64,000 bases of DNA from P52-10 sp041397365. GTDB taxonomy: Bacteria; Pseudomonadota; Alphaproteobacteria; Rhizobiales; Xanthobacteraceae. Positions 9,139-17,829 of this stretch are shown piece by piece (position 1 is the stretch's first letter; each line of letters opens with the position of its first letter). A program made the translations under genes and the position numbers. The stretch covers positions 186,001 to 250,000 of the forward strand of contig JAWKWT010000001.1 in NCBI GenBank assembly GCA_041397365.1, given 5' to 3'. The notes under the pieces are model-generated. The model saw only the letters and a program-made list of their open reading frames with translations. It ran no database searches and was not told where the DNA came from.

Positions 9139-10005
9139 TCATTTCCGCCGGCGGAGCAGCATATCCTTTGCGGCGAGCAGGCCGCCGCCGGCGATCATCA
9201 GCGCGGCGAGGCCAAGCGTCGGCGTCGCCTCAGTGAAGCCGGCCAGCACCAGAAAGCCGGTCGAGAGCAGCGGCGTCGCATAGGACGCGGCTCCGAGCAC
9301 GCGGATGTCGCCGCGCTTCATGCCGACGTCCCAGGCGTAGAACGCTGCTCCCACAGGCCCAACGCCGAGCGCGAGCACCGCCAGCCATTGGCCAATGCTC
9401 TCCGGCCACACCGTCTGTTCAAGCAGCAGGTGACATAAAGCGGCCAGCACCGACGTCACCGCGCAAAAGCCCGCGACCGCGTCGGTCGGCACATGCGCGA
9501 GGCGTCGCGACATCACCGAATAGATCGCCCAGACGAACGCCGCGACGAGGGCCGCGAAAAATCCCGGCGCATGCTGCCAGTCGAAGCCGGACAGGCCGCG
9601 TCCGAAAAACAGCACGATCGTCCCCGCGAGCCCCAGCAGCGCGCCCGCCACATGATGCAGCGCCAGCCGCTCGCCGGGCAGCAGCGCGGAGAACAGCACG
9701 ATCAGCAGCGGCCAGAGATAGTTGACCAATCCCGCTTCCGCCGGCGGCGCGTGCCGCAGCGCCAGGAAGTAGAGCGCGTGATAGCCGAACAGGCCGCCGA
9801 CGCCGACCAGCCACGCCATCGCCGGCTGCCGCAGACGCCCCGCGCCGCCCGGCCGGACGATCCATGTCGATGCGCCGACGCAGGCGCCGATCGCGAAGGT
9901 GACTGCGGCGAGCTGAAACGGCGGCATCCGCCCGGACGCGACCGTCAGCGCCGCCAGCGACGACCACATCAAGATGGCGGTGAGGCCGATGAAGGTCGCG
10001 CGCAT
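9139..10005 (-). CDS. DMT (EamA) family exporter, YddG-like
   Basis: 288-residue membrane protein with about ten hydrophobic segments arranged as two EamA repeats. The start MRATFIGLTAILMWSSLAAL at 10005 was chosen because a longer in-frame extension upstream is non-hydrophobic and has no protein-like look. Features such as FGYHALYFLALRHAPPAEAGLVNYLWPLLIVL resemble the aromatic amino acid exporter YddG subgroup. The transported compound is inferred, not shown. It is convergent with the DUF985 gene. Confidence 0.87.
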   Translation of the reverse strand: MRATFIGLTAILMWSSLAALTVASGRMPPFQLAAVTFAIGACVGASTWIVRPGGAGRLRQPAMAWLVGVGGLFGYHALYFLALRHAPPAEAGLVNYLWPLLIVLFSALLPGERLALHHVAGALLGLAGTIVLFFGRGLSGFDWQHAPGFFAALVAAFVWAIYSVMSRRLAHVPTDAVAGFCAVTSVLAALCHLLLEQTVWPESIGQWLAVLALGVGPVGAAFYAWDVGMKRGDIRVLGAASYATPLLSTGFLVLAGFTEATPTLGLAALMIAGGGLLAAKDMLLRRRK

Positions 10006-10277
10006 GGAGATTGCCGATTCGTGTTGCCCAACATCTGGACCATATCGCGTTTTCGAGCGAAGCGGATACCGGGTCGCGTGAAGAAAGCGCATCAAAGAAG
10101 GACACGGATCGGCTTCGCGATTCAACACAACGCGACGCCGTTCCGGCAGCGCGGCTTCCGCGGCGACAGCCGCCGAATGTGTCGCTGGTGTGAATGCGCG
10201 CGACGCGATGCCGCCAGCACGGAACGCATCGGGCGATGCCGCATTGTCCGGTCTCAATCCAAACAAGGAGTCCCATC

Positions 10278-10571
10278 GTGAAAATTGCCGCCGCTCCGAT
10301 TCTGCTCGCTCTTTCGCTGGCGACGCCCGCCGCCGCGCAATCCATCGTTCCCGCCGTATCGATGAACGAGGCACGACAGATCGCCGCCGAGGCCGGCGTC
10401 GTTGCGATCGAGTCCATCGAAATGGACGACGACGGACGATGGGAGATCGAGGGCCGGAACAGCGCCGGCCAGGAGATGGACATCGAGATCGACGCCACGA
10501 CCGGGCGCATCGTCAGCATGGATACCGACGACGATGACGACATGGGTACGGTCGGCCGCGCGCCGATGTAA
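10278..10571 (+). CDS. Small secreted PepSY-like protein
   Basis: 97 residues from a GTG start preceded by AAGGAG. A signal peptide (VKIAAAPILLALSLATPAAAQ) is followed by a short PepSY-type segment: MNEARQIAAEAGVVAIESIEMDDDGRWEIEGRN, then DIEIDATTGRIVSMD and an acidic tail. Proteins of this type are periplasmic and often described as inhibitory or ligand-binding modules. No partner is visible nearby. An upstream in-frame ATG at 10194 would bury the signal peptide and is not favoured. Confidence 0.8.
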   Translation: MKIAAAPILLALSLATPAAAQSIVPAVSMNEARQIAAEAGVVAIESIEMDDDGRWEIEGRNSAGQEMDIEIDATTGRIVSMDTDDDDDMGTVGRAPM

Positions 10572-10621
10572 CACGCAGCCAACCCGCAGCGGCGCCCGGT
10601 CCACCGGTCGCCCCGAAACGA

Positions 10622-10648
10622 CGATGCCCGGCTCATCGCCGGGCATCG
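10622..10648. terminator. Perfect 11-bp hairpin between convergent genes
   Basis: CGATGCCCGGC (10622-10632) and GCCGGGCATCG (10638-10648) flank a 5-base loop. It lies between the PepSY-like gene and phaB, which converge. There is no clear U-run, so termination may be weak or factor-assisted. Confidence 0.5.
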
Positions 10649-10706
10649 AGAACACGGTCATTGAAAGCTAATCGTCGCGCTCAATGTTCTCATGCGGGAC
10701 AGCGCC

Positions 10707-11432
10707 TCACGTCAGATACTGGCCGCCATTGACGGTCATGGTCGAGCCGGTGACGAAGCCCGCATCGTCGGAGGCGAGGAACACCACGGCCCGCGCGATC
10801 TCCTGCGGCTCGCCGAGGCGCGCGACAGGAATCTGCGGGATGACGTTCTTCTCCAGCACGTCCTTCGGCACCGCCTGCACCATTTCGGTGTTGATGTAGC
10901 CGGGACAGATCGCATTCACGGTGATGCCGCCGCGCGCGGTCTCCAGCGCCAGCGCCTTGGTGAAGCCGATGTCGCCAGCCTTCGCCGCCGAATAATTCAC
11001 CTGACCGAACTGTCCCTTCTGGCCGTTGATCGACGAGATGTTGATGATGCGGCCGAACTTGCGCGCGCGCATGCCCTCGATCACATGCCGCGACATGTTG
11101 AACAGCGATCCGAGATTGGTGGCGATCACCGCATTCCATTGATCGAGCGTCATGCGATGAAACGGCGTGTCGCGCGTGATGCCGGCATTGTTGACGAGCA
11201 CATCGACCGGGCCGAGTTCGGCCTCGACTTTCTTGATGCCTTCGCCGCACGCTTCGAACGAACCGACATCCCATTTGAAGACGGGAATGCCGGTCGTCTC
11301 CTTGAACTTTGCGGCCGCCGCATCGTTGCCGGCATAGCTTGCGGCGACCTTGTAGCCGGCGTCCTTCAGCGCCTTGCTGATCGCCTCGCCGATGCCTCGC
11401 GTTCCTCCTGTGACCAACGCCACTCGCGACAT
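10707..11432 (-). CDS. phaB: Acetoacetyl-CoA reductase
   Basis: Reduces acetoacetyl-CoA to (R)-3-hydroxybutyryl-CoA with NADPH, the second step of polyhydroxybutyrate synthesis. It is a classical SDR of 241 residues: TGGTRGIGEAISKAL cofactor loop, NNAGITRDTPFHRM, ISSINGQKGQFGQVNYSAAK with the Ser-Tyr-Lys triad, and PGYINTEMV. The sequence MTLDQWNAVIATNLGSLFNM is characteristic of PhaB. It follows phaA on the same strand, but a strong terminator and a TTGCAGC-rich upstream region separate the two, so it probably has its own promoter. Confidence 0.95.
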   Translation of the reverse strand: MSRVALVTGGTRGIGEAISKALKDAGYKVAASYAGNDAAAAKFKETTGIPVFKWDVGSFEACGEGIKKVEAELGPVDVLVNNAGITRDTPFHRMTLDQWNAVIATNLGSLFNMSRHVIEGMRARKFGRIINISSINGQKGQFGQVNYSAAKAGDIGFTKALALETARGGITVNAICPGYINTEMVQAVPKDVLEKNVIPQIPVARLGEPQEIARAVVFLASDDAGFVTGSTMTVNGGQYLT

Positions 11433-11451
11433 TTCAAGCTCCTACAATTAT

Positions 11452-11479
11452 TTGCGTTGCAGCAATGTGCAATCGCATC
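11452..11479. promoter_or_regulatory. Putative PhaR-type operator upstream of phaB
   Basis: The segment reads TTGCGTTGCAGCAATGTGCA and continues. It holds TTGC-A-GCAA (11457-11465) and TTGCA-N6-TGCAA (11457-11472), both inverted repeats, 20-50 bases before the phaB start. PhaR proteins bind TGC/GCA-rich palindromes; assignment to PhaR is inference. Confidence 0.45.
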
Positions 11480-11602
11480 TTGTGGTTGGATAACCACCTT
11501 AATGAAGCCAATCGATTGGACAAGAGCGAACGCAATGCACGCGCGGAATAAACATCGCGGACTGAACGTCGCAGCGCGCGGCGCATAAACAAAAGACAAA
11601 AT

Positions 11603-11629
11603 AAATGCCCGGCGCGAGGCCGGGCATTT
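11603..11629 (-). terminator. Rho-independent terminator after phaA
   Basis: A perfect 11-bp stem (AAATGCCCGGC / GCCGGGCATTT, 5-base loop) is followed on the minus strand by a T-rich tract (TTTATTTTGTCTTTTG). It lies 28 bases after the phaA stop and would end phaA transcription before phaB. Confidence 0.8.
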
Positions 11630-11657
11630 CAAAGCACTCTAAAAGGAGTCGCCGAAC

Positions 11658-12833
11658 TCAGCGCTCGACGCACATGGCGATGCCCATGCCGCCGCCGATG
11701 CAGAGCGTGGCGAGACCCTTCTTCGCGTCGCGGCGCTGCATCTCATGCAGCAGCGTGACGAGGATGCGGTTGCCGGACGCGCCGATCGGATGGCCGATGG
11801 CAATCGCGCCGCCATTGACGTTGACCTTCGAAGTATCCCAGCCGAGGTCCTTGTTGACCGCGCAAGCCTGCGCGGCGAATGCCTCGTTCGCCTCGATCAG
11901 GTCGAGATCGGCGGCGCTCCAGCCGGCCTTTTCCAGCGCCTTGCGCGAGGCCGGAATCGGGCCCGAGCCCATCACCGCCGGATCGACGCCCGCCTGTCCC
12001 CACGACGCGATCCGCGCCAGCACCTTCTTGCCTTCCTTCGCGGCCTGGCTCGCGCGCATCAGCACCACGGCCGACGCGCCGTCATTGATGCCCGACGCGC
12101 TGGCGGCGGTGACGGTGCCTTCCTTGTCGAAGGCAGGGCGCAGCTTGGAGATGCTGTCCATCGTCACGCCGGACTTGATGTACTCGTCCTGATCGACAAC
12201 GATTTCGCCCTTGCGGCCCTTCACCGTGAACGGGATGATCTCGTCCTTGAACTTGCCGGCCTTCTGCGCGGCCTCGGCCTTGTTCTGCGAGGCGACGGCG
12301 AATTCGTCCTGCTGCTGGCGGGTGATCTGCCACTGCTTGGCGACGTTCTCGGCCGTGTTGCCCATGTGGTAGCCGTTGAAGGCATCCCACAATCCGTCCT
12401 TGATCATCGTGTCGACGAATTCGAGCGCGCCCATCTTCTGGCCGGCGCGCAGATATTGCGCATGCGGCGACAGCGTCATCGATTCCTGGCCGCCGGCGAC
12501 GACGACATCGGAATCGCCGTTCATGATCGCCTGATAGCCGAGCGCCACCGAGCGAAGGCCGGAGCCGCAGACCATGTTGACGATCCAGGCCGGCGCATCC
12601 TGCGGCACGCCGGCATGGATCGACGCCTGCCGCGCGGGATTCTGTCCCTGCCCGGCGGTGAGGATCTGGCCCATGATGACTTCGGACACGCGCCCGGCTT
12701 CGAGACCGGCGCGCTCCAGCACCGCCTTGATGACGGCTGCGCCGAGATCATGAGCGGGGGTCGAAGCGAAAGCTCCGTTAAAGCTGCCGACGGCGGTGCG
12801 GCCCGCGCCGACGATGACGACATCGTCTTTCAT
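11658..12833 (-). CDS. phaA: Acetyl-CoA C-acetyltransferase (beta-ketothiolase)
   Basis: Condenses two acetyl-CoA into acetoacetyl-CoA, the first step of PHB synthesis. 391 residues from the ATG at 12833 (MKDDVVIVGAGRTAVGSFNG). The acylated cysteine is in NMVCGSGLRSVALG, the catalytic His in NGGAIAIGHPIGASGNRI, and the second cysteine in LATLCIGGGMGIA. Longer in-frame reading upstream to 12959 lacks family similarity. The position next to phaB and divergent from phaR supports the PHA role over general fatty-acid thiolase. Confidence 0.95.
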   Translation of the reverse strand: MKDDVVIVGAGRTAVGSFNGAFASTPAHDLGAAVIKAVLERAGLEAGRVSEVIMGQILTAGQGQNPARQASIHAGVPQDAPAWIVNMVCGSGLRSVALGYQAIMNGDSDVVVAGGQESMTLSPHAQYLRAGQKMGALEFVDTMIKDGLWDAFNGYHMGNTAENVAKQWQITRQQQDEFAVASQNKAEAAQKAGKFKDEIIPFTVKGRKGEIVVDQDEYIKSGVTMDSISKLRPAFDKEGTVTAASASGINDGASAVVLMRASQAAKEGKKVLARIASWGQAGVDPAVMGSGPIPASRKALEKAGWSAADLDLIEANEAFAAQACAVNKDLGWDTSKVNVNGGAIAIGHPIGASGNRILVTLLHEMQRRDAKKGLATLCIGGGMGIAMCVER

Positions 12834-13044
12834 TGGAAATCTCCTGAGAACAACTGAAGTGTCGGGTTGCGCCGGGACAGCGCGAAAGCGTGGCGGAACA
12901 GCCGGCCGCATCCTGAGAAGCCGGCGGATGCGTGTCAACCGCTTACGGCAGATAATCATCCTGTGGCGACAATCCAGCGGCGCGCCGCCCCGGCCTGCCG
13001 GCCTTCACAAAACGGTAGCCGACAGCCCTTGAAAGTGCTTACGT

Positions 13045-13067
13045 TATTGCAGCGCAGCCAGGCTGCG
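13045..13067. promoter_or_regulatory. Putative PhaR operator in the phaA-phaR divergent region
   Basis: TTGCAGCGCAG (13047-13057) overlaps the perfect palindrome GCAGCC-A-GGCTGC (13054-13066). It lies about 70 bases before phaR and 210 bases before phaA. PhaR commonly represses itself, so an autoregulatory site is likely here; not proven by sequence alone. Confidence 0.45.
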
Positions 13068-13133
13068 TCGCCCGGATCGCGTCCGGGCGGGTTCCCGTCC
13101 CCTTCTTGGCGAATGTCATTCCAGCGAGTCTCC

Positions 13134-13742
13134 ATGGCGAAATCGGAAGAACCCATCACCATCAAGAAGTACGCCAACCGGCGACTCTACAACACCGGCA
13201 CCAGCACCTATGTGACGCTCGAAGACCTCGCCACCATGGTCAAGAACGGCGAGGACTTTCTGGTCTACGACGCCAAGTCCGGCGACGACATTACAAGACA
13301 GGTGCTGGCGCAGATCATCTTCGAACAAGAGAACAAGGCCGGGCAGAACCTGCTGCCGACCACGTTCCTGCGGCAACTGATCCGGTTCTACGGCGACAGC
13401 ATGCAGATGCTGGTGCCGCGCTATCTCGAACAGTCGATCGACACGCTGACCCGCGAGCAGGAGAAATTCCGCACGCAGATGACGCAGGCCTTCGGCGGCA
13501 TCACGCCGTTCGCGGCGCCGCTCGAGGAGCAGGTCCGCCGCAACATGGAGCTGTTCGAGCGGACCTTCTCGATGTTCAAGCCGTTCACCGTTCCGCGCCG
13601 GACGGACACGGCCGCCGCCGACAAGCCCGCCGAGAGCGGCGAGGCGAAAGGCAGCGACGACATCGAAACCCTGCGCCGTCAGATGAAGGACATGCAGGAG
13701 AAGCTCGAGCGGATGTCGAAGGACGACAAAAGCTCGGCGTGA
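13134..13742 (+). CDS. phaR: Polyhydroxyalkanoate synthesis repressor PhaR
   Basis: DNA-binding protein that also binds PHA granules and represses phasin and PHA genes when no polymer is present. 202 residues from MAKSEEPITIKKYANRRLYN at 13134. Residues about 5-70 form the PHB/PHA accumulation regulator DNA-binding domain (IKKYANRRLYNTGTSTYVTL, EDFLVYDAKSGDDITRQVL), followed by the second domain around FLRQLIRFYGDSMQMLVPRYLEQ. A C-terminal coiled coil (ETLRRQMKDMQEKLERM) probably drives oligomerisation. It is divergent from phaA. Confidence 0.95.
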   Translation: MAKSEEPITIKKYANRRLYNTGTSTYVTLEDLATMVKNGEDFLVYDAKSGDDITRQVLAQIIFEQENKAGQNLLPTTFLRQLIRFYGDSMQMLVPRYLEQSIDTLTREQEKFRTQMTQAFGGITPFAAPLEEQVRRNMELFERTFSMFKPFTVPRRTDTAAADKPAESGEAKGSDDIETLRRQMKDMQEKLERMSKDDKSSA

Positions 13743-13751
13743 CGATGACCG

Positions 13752-15458
13752 TCAGCGCGCGGTCCGCTGCGGAAGCTCGCCACGCGCCGCGTCGTTGCGC
13801 GACCATGGGCGCTCGTCGCTCGCGAGCCCGATGAAGCGGCCCTGAATGTAGTCGCAGCCCCACGCCCGCAGCAGCTCCGCCGATTCGGCGTCCTGCACCC
13901 ATTCGGCCACGGTCTTCAGGTCGAGCCGCCTTGCGAGATCGATCAGCGTCTGGACGAAGGCCCGGTCGTCCGCCACCTGCGAAACGTTCTGCACGAATGC
14001 ACCGTCGATCTTGACGATATCGACTCCGAGCTTGCGCAGATTGCGGAACGAGGTGTAGCCCGCGCCGAAATCGTCGATCGCGATCCGGCATCCGTGATTC
14101 TTCAGCCGTGTGACGAACCCGCGCACATCCTCGATGTCGCGGATCGCCACCGTCTCGGTGATCTCCACGATCAGCCGCTGCGCGATCGCCGGATTGGCCT
14201 TCAGCGCTGCCTCGATGATGCTCCACCAGTCCGGATCGGTGGTCGTGTCGGGCGAGATATTGAGGCTGAGCTGCACGTTCGGCGAGGCGTTCAATTCCTC
14301 CAGCACCAGTTCGAGCACGCGGTGATCGACGAGGCGGATCAGCCCGAGCTTTTCCGCCACCGGCACGATATCGGGCGCGAGCGTCAGCCCGTCCTCATGC
14401 CGCATCCGCACCAGGCATTCATAGAAGGCAGCCTCCTGCGTGTCCGCCTTCACCACCGGCTCGAACGCGATCACGAGGCGGCGGTCGTTCAGCGCGGAGA
14501 CGATTTCGTCGGTGACGCGGATGTTGACGCGCCGCTGCGCCTCGCGCTCGACATTCGGCAGCCAGCCGGCGAACGAGCCCGCGCGCCGGCTCTTGGCGCT
14601 TTCGAGCGCCTCCTGCGCGCGGCTGACCACGTCATTGGCGGTGCGCGCATAGCGCGGCACGTTGATGCCGCCGATCGACACCGTCACCGAGACGGGACCG
14701 AGATGGGTCGGCACCACGTCCTCGCGAACGCCGACCAGAAACCGTTCGGCGGCGATCTTCATCTCGTCGATCGCGCAGTTTTTCAGGATCACCCCGAGCT
14801 TGTTGCCGGAGAAGCGCCCGAGCACGTCGCCGCCGCGCAGCCGCGCACGCAAGCGCATCGCAACCTCGCGGATCACCTCGTCGGCGATATCGAAGCCGAA
14901 CGCATCGTTGATGTGCGACAGGTGATCGATACTGACGACCAGAAACGCGAACGAGGTGCGGAAACGCTGCGATTCCTCGGTCGCTTCGGCCAGCGCCGCC
15001 ATCAGCCGCGTCCGGTTCAGCTCGCCCGTGAGCGGGTCCTGCTGCGACGCCTTCAGAAGCTGCTCGTCGCGCGCGTGGCGCTCATTGACGGCGCGGATCA
15101 CGCCCTGCGCGCGCGCCGGCCGGCCGTCCGGGCCTGCATACCAGCGGCCGGCTTCCTCGATCCAGACGATCGGCGCGGAGGCTGCGGTCCGCACGCCATA
15201 TTCGAGTTGGAACGGCACGCCCTCGCCGGCATCCCGCGCGCTGGTGCACAACACGACGTCGGAGCGGACCGCCTGAGCCGGTTCGATGCATTTGGCGAAT
15301 TCGCCGGCCGAGGCCAGCGTCTGCGGGGAGAATTCCGGCAGCAGCCGGGCGATGCCCTCGCCCCAATTCATCGCGCCCGAGGCGATATCCCAGACATATT
15401 CGACATGCGCGATCGATGCGAGAATATGGCCGGACGGAAGTTGGTCGGAAGAAGACAC
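13752..15458 (-). CDS. GGDEF/EAL protein with degenerate GGDEF motif
   Basis: 568-residue cyclic-di-GMP-type signalling protein. A PAS-like N-terminus (to about residue 130) is followed by a GGDEF domain whose signature is replaced by SGNKLG (RFSGNKLGVIL), so cyclase activity is unlikely. The EAL domain looks largely intact: ECL in place of EAL, LNIS, EITET, AIDDFGAGYTS, VKIDG and TVAEWVQ, so it may be a phosphodiesterase or a c-di-GMP receptor. No membrane segment or signal peptide is seen. It is convergent with phaR, with stops nine bases apart; no functional link to PHA is implied. Confidence 0.9.
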   Translation of the reverse strand: MSSSDQLPSGHILASIAHVEYVWDIASGAMNWGEGIARLLPEFSPQTLASAGEFAKCIEPAQAVRSDVVLCTSARDAGEGVPFQLEYGVRTAASAPIVWIEEAGRWYAGPDGRPARAQGVIRAVNERHARDEQLLKASQQDPLTGELNRTRLMAALAEATEESQRFRTSFAFLVVSIDHLSHINDAFGFDIADEVIREVAMRLRARLRGGDVLGRFSGNKLGVILKNCAIDEMKIAAERFLVGVREDVVPTHLGPVSVTVSIGGINVPRYARTANDVVSRAQEALESAKSRRAGSFAGWLPNVEREAQRRVNIRVTDEIVSALNDRRLVIAFEPVVKADTQEAAFYECLVRMRHEDGLTLAPDIVPVAEKLGLIRLVDHRVLELVLEELNASPNVQLSLNISPDTTTDPDWWSIIEAALKANPAIAQRLIVEITETVAIRDIEDVRGFVTRLKNHGCRIAIDDFGAGYTSFRNLRKLGVDIVKIDGAFVQNVSQVADDRAFVQTLIDLARRLDLKTVAEWVQDAESAELLRAWGCDYIQGRFIGLASDERPWSRNDAARGELPQRTAR

Positions 15459-15649
15459 ATTCGCCTCGTTTTGGGACGCCGGTTCAGCCGGCGACAGGAG
15501 AAGCCCCGGCGATTGTCGACAAACTTGCTGAACATTTCGGAAGATGCGCGCCGGGTTTTCGCCGAAACCGTTAACGAATGGTTACGGCACACGCCTTGCG
15601 AGATGATTCGAACGGGGCTGAGTTTGTCCCAGTTCGAGACACAACCGCA

Positions 15650-15955
15650 ATGCGTATCATCCCCACGCCGCGAACCGTCGATATCCCGACCGGACATCAT
15701 GAGGCCGCGGCCCCGTCGCGGGCGCTGGTGCCGGCGCCGCCCGCCGCCGCTACTCTAGTTCGGCAGATGCGGGTGGCGCGGCCGGACGCGCGTTTCGTGG
15801 CGCAATTGATCGCAACGGCCGCACACACACCGCAAACGAACTCACGGCGCAGGGCCGGGATCGCGGACGGGGTGACGGTCTATGGCGAGGTTCTGGAGAT
15901 GACAGCGCCGCACCGCATCGCGCGGCAGGGCGGGCTGTTGTCGCGCGAAGCTTAA
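15650..15955 (+). CDS. Conserved hypothetical protein
   Basis: 101 residues from the ATG at 15650 (MRIIPTPRTVDIPTGHH). It has a Pro/Ala-rich middle (PSRALVPAPPAAATL) and a more regular C-terminus (RPDARFVAQLIATAAHTPQT, then RRRAGIADGVTVYGEV). I recall similar short proteins in Bradyrhizobium relatives but know no function. There are no cysteine pairs, signal peptide or membrane segment. The coding call rests on composition and ending four bases before a convergent gene. Confidence 0.6.
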   Translation: MRIIPTPRTVDIPTGHHEAAAPSRALVPAPPAAATLVRQMRVARPDARFVAQLIATAAHTPQTNSRRRAGIADGVTVYGEVLEMTAPHRIARQGGLLSREA

Positions 15956-15957
15956 AA

Positions 15958-16575
15958 CTAGCGGCGCGGAATCGTCGGGCCGGGCGGCAGGATTTCCGCT
16001 TGCGGCGTGTCCGGCTTGTCGCGCGGCTCGACCTTGATGTCAGCTTCGCCGGCAGGCGGCGCGATCTCCACCGGCCGCGTTTCCTCGACGACGACCGGCG
16101 GCGCCGGCCTCACCTCCGGCGCGGCAGGCGCGGGCGGCGGTGGTGGCGCAGGCGGCGTATGGACAACAGGCTCCGGCGCGGGAGCGCGGACGGCCGCGAT
16201 CTTCGGCCTCACCATTCGGATGGAAATGCCCGCGACCACGTCGACGAAGGCCATCAGCGTCAGGAGGAAGAAAGCCGAACTGGCGAATTGCGGCAGCAGC
16301 AGGAATTCGGCCGCAGCAGCGGCGAAAACCAGCACAGACAGAAAATGATCGGTGAAATATTTGGAGCCCGGCCGCGCCGATTTCACCACTTCGACCAGCA
16401 GCAGAAGCAGCGACAGCGACAGCAGCAGGTCGCTATAGGTGATCGTCCAGGACTGCAACGACGGCAGCCCGACCGACACGACAGGCTCCTGAAGCCTGTC
16501 GAGGCCGAGCCCCATCAGAAAGACCGCGATGTTGACGATCGCAAGCGGAATGAGAAGCAGCGGGAAACCGATCAT
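15958..16575 (-). CDS. Membrane protein with Pro-rich cytoplasmic tail
   Basis: 205 residues. About four hydrophobic segments occupy residues 1-125 (FPLLLIPLAIVNIAVFLMGL, YSDLLLSLSLLLLLVEVV, FLSVLVFAAAAAEFLLLPQF and SAFFLLTLMAFVDVVAGISI). The last 80 residues are rich in Pro and Ala (HTPPAPPPPPAPAAPEVRP) and then charged, probably disordered. The family is not named. It lies upstream of nothing obvious; rpmF is 87 bases further right and transcribed the same way. Confidence 0.7.
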   Translation of the reverse strand: MIGFPLLLIPLAIVNIAVFLMGLGLDRLQEPVVSVGLPSLQSWTITYSDLLLSLSLLLLLVEVVKSARPGSKYFTDHFLSVLVFAAAAAEFLLLPQFASSAFFLLTLMAFVDVVAGISIRMVRPKIAAVRAPAPEPVVHTPPAPPPPPAPAAPEVRPAPPVVVEETRPVEIAPPAGEADIKVEPRDKPDTPQAEILPPGPTIPRR

Positions 16576-16662
16576 TGCCGTCGGCTGTCCTTCACCTCAA
16601 GGCGCGAGCGCGTAGCCCTGCGCTCCATGCGTTCGCGGGCGGAAAAGCCCGCGCCGCGGATA

Positions 16663-16845
16663 TCAGGCGTCTTTCTTCTTCAGAACCTGACGGCCTTTGT
16701 ACATCCCGGTCTTCAGGTCGAGATGGTGCGGCCGGCGCAGCTCGCCCGAATCCTTGTCCTCGACATAGGTCGGCTTCTTCAGCGCATCGGCCGAACGGCG
16801 CATGCCGCGGCGGGACGGCGAGGTCTTTCTTCTGGGAACGGCCAT
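16663..16845 (-). CDS. rpmF: 50S ribosomal protein L32
   Basis: Small protein of the large ribosomal subunit. The 60 residues from MAVPRRKTSPSRRGMRRSAD match L32, including the basic start and the ELRRPHHLD segment typical of alphaproteobacteria. The form lacks the zinc cysteines of some L32 proteins (C- type). An in-frame upstream ATG at 16935 would add a non-ribosomal extension. mtgA lies upstream on the same strand, a common order in Hyphomicrobiales. Confidence 0.97.
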   Translation of the reverse strand: MAVPRRKTSPSRRGMRRSADALKKPTYVEDKDSGELRRPHHLDLKTGMYKGRQVLKKKDA

Positions 16846-17002
16846 GACAAAGTGTCCTTGAACTTTTAGGTCGCGCAGTCTGCGCGCAGCAAAATCCGGG
16901 AATGAGCCGCGCTTATAGAGGATGGAAACGCGCAATGCCAGTCCCGGAATGCGGGTTTTTCGTTGCGGATTTGCGCTTTCGAAGCGGCCTGTTTAACGGA
17001 TT

Positions 17003-17671
17003 TCAGCGCAGGCAGGAGAAAATTTCCGGCGCGGAGCGGGCCCGGCCGACATAGCGCGCGGCCAGCCGCCGCACGCCGGGACCGGGATTTTTCGCGCTCC
17101 GCCGCACCGGGTTGGGCAGGATGGCGGCGAGCAGCCCGGCCTCGTGCGGGCTCAGCGCCCGCGCCGGACGGCCGAACGCATATTGCGCGGCGGCTTCCGC
17201 GCCGAACTGCCCGCTCGGCCCCATTTCGGCGATATTCAGGTAGATTTCGAGGATTCTGCGCTTGGGCAGCACGAAATCGACCCACATCGCCAGCGGGATC
17301 TCCAGTCCCTTGCGAATGAAGCTGCGCCCCGGCCAGAGGAACAGGTTTTTCGCGGTCTGCTGGGTGATGGTCGAGCCGCCGCCGCCGGAATCGCCCTCCT
17401 GTGCATCCTCGATCGCCTCCTGCAAGGAACCCCAGTCGATCCCGCGATGGCTGCAAAATCTGGCGTCCTCGGCGGCGATGACGGCGCGGGCCAGCGCCGG
17501 CGCGATCTCGGTCAGGTCGCGCCATTCCCGCATCACCGGCTGGCCGGTGAACCAACGCCCGATCATCAGCGTCGAAACCGGATGGCCGGTCGAATAGGCG
17601 AGCGTCAGGACATAGGGCATGGCCAGCACAAGCAGGCAGAGAACCACAATGATCCTCACCGCGCGCCGCAT
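17003..17671 (-). CDS. mtgA: Monofunctional biosynthetic peptidoglycan transglycosylase
   Basis: Polymerises lipid II into glycan strands at the outer face of the inner membrane. 222 residues with one N-terminal anchor (RIIVVLCLLVLAMPYVLTLAY) and the GT51 motifs in order: EDARFCSHRGIDW, GGSTITQQTAKNLFLWP, RKGLEIPLAMWVD, KRRILEIYLNIAEMG and a Pro-Arg-rich end. The catalytic glutamates are in EDARF and in the EIYLN region. Confidence 0.96.
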   Translation of the reverse strand: MRRAVRIIVVLCLLVLAMPYVLTLAYSTGHPVSTLMIGRWFTGQPVMREWRDLTEIAPALARAVIAAEDARFCSHRGIDWGSLQEAIEDAQEGDSGGGGSTITQQTAKNLFLWPGRSFIRKGLEIPLAMWVDFVLPKRRILEIYLNIAEMGPSGQFGAEAAAQYAFGRPARALSPHEAGLLAAILPNPVRRSAKNPGPGVRRLAARYVGRARSAPEIFSCLR

Positions 17672-17829
17672 GCTTCACCTCCACGCCCCTGCGGTCCCGG
17701 ATTCCGCTCCGAGCCGGTTAACCCTTTGATCCGGAAGGCCGCCGCGCCCGCTTGTCAAGACGGAGGCCGGAATTGACGCGGTCCGCCGCATGGACGATTG
17801 TCCCGCCGAAAACGCTAGAACGGTTCCAC

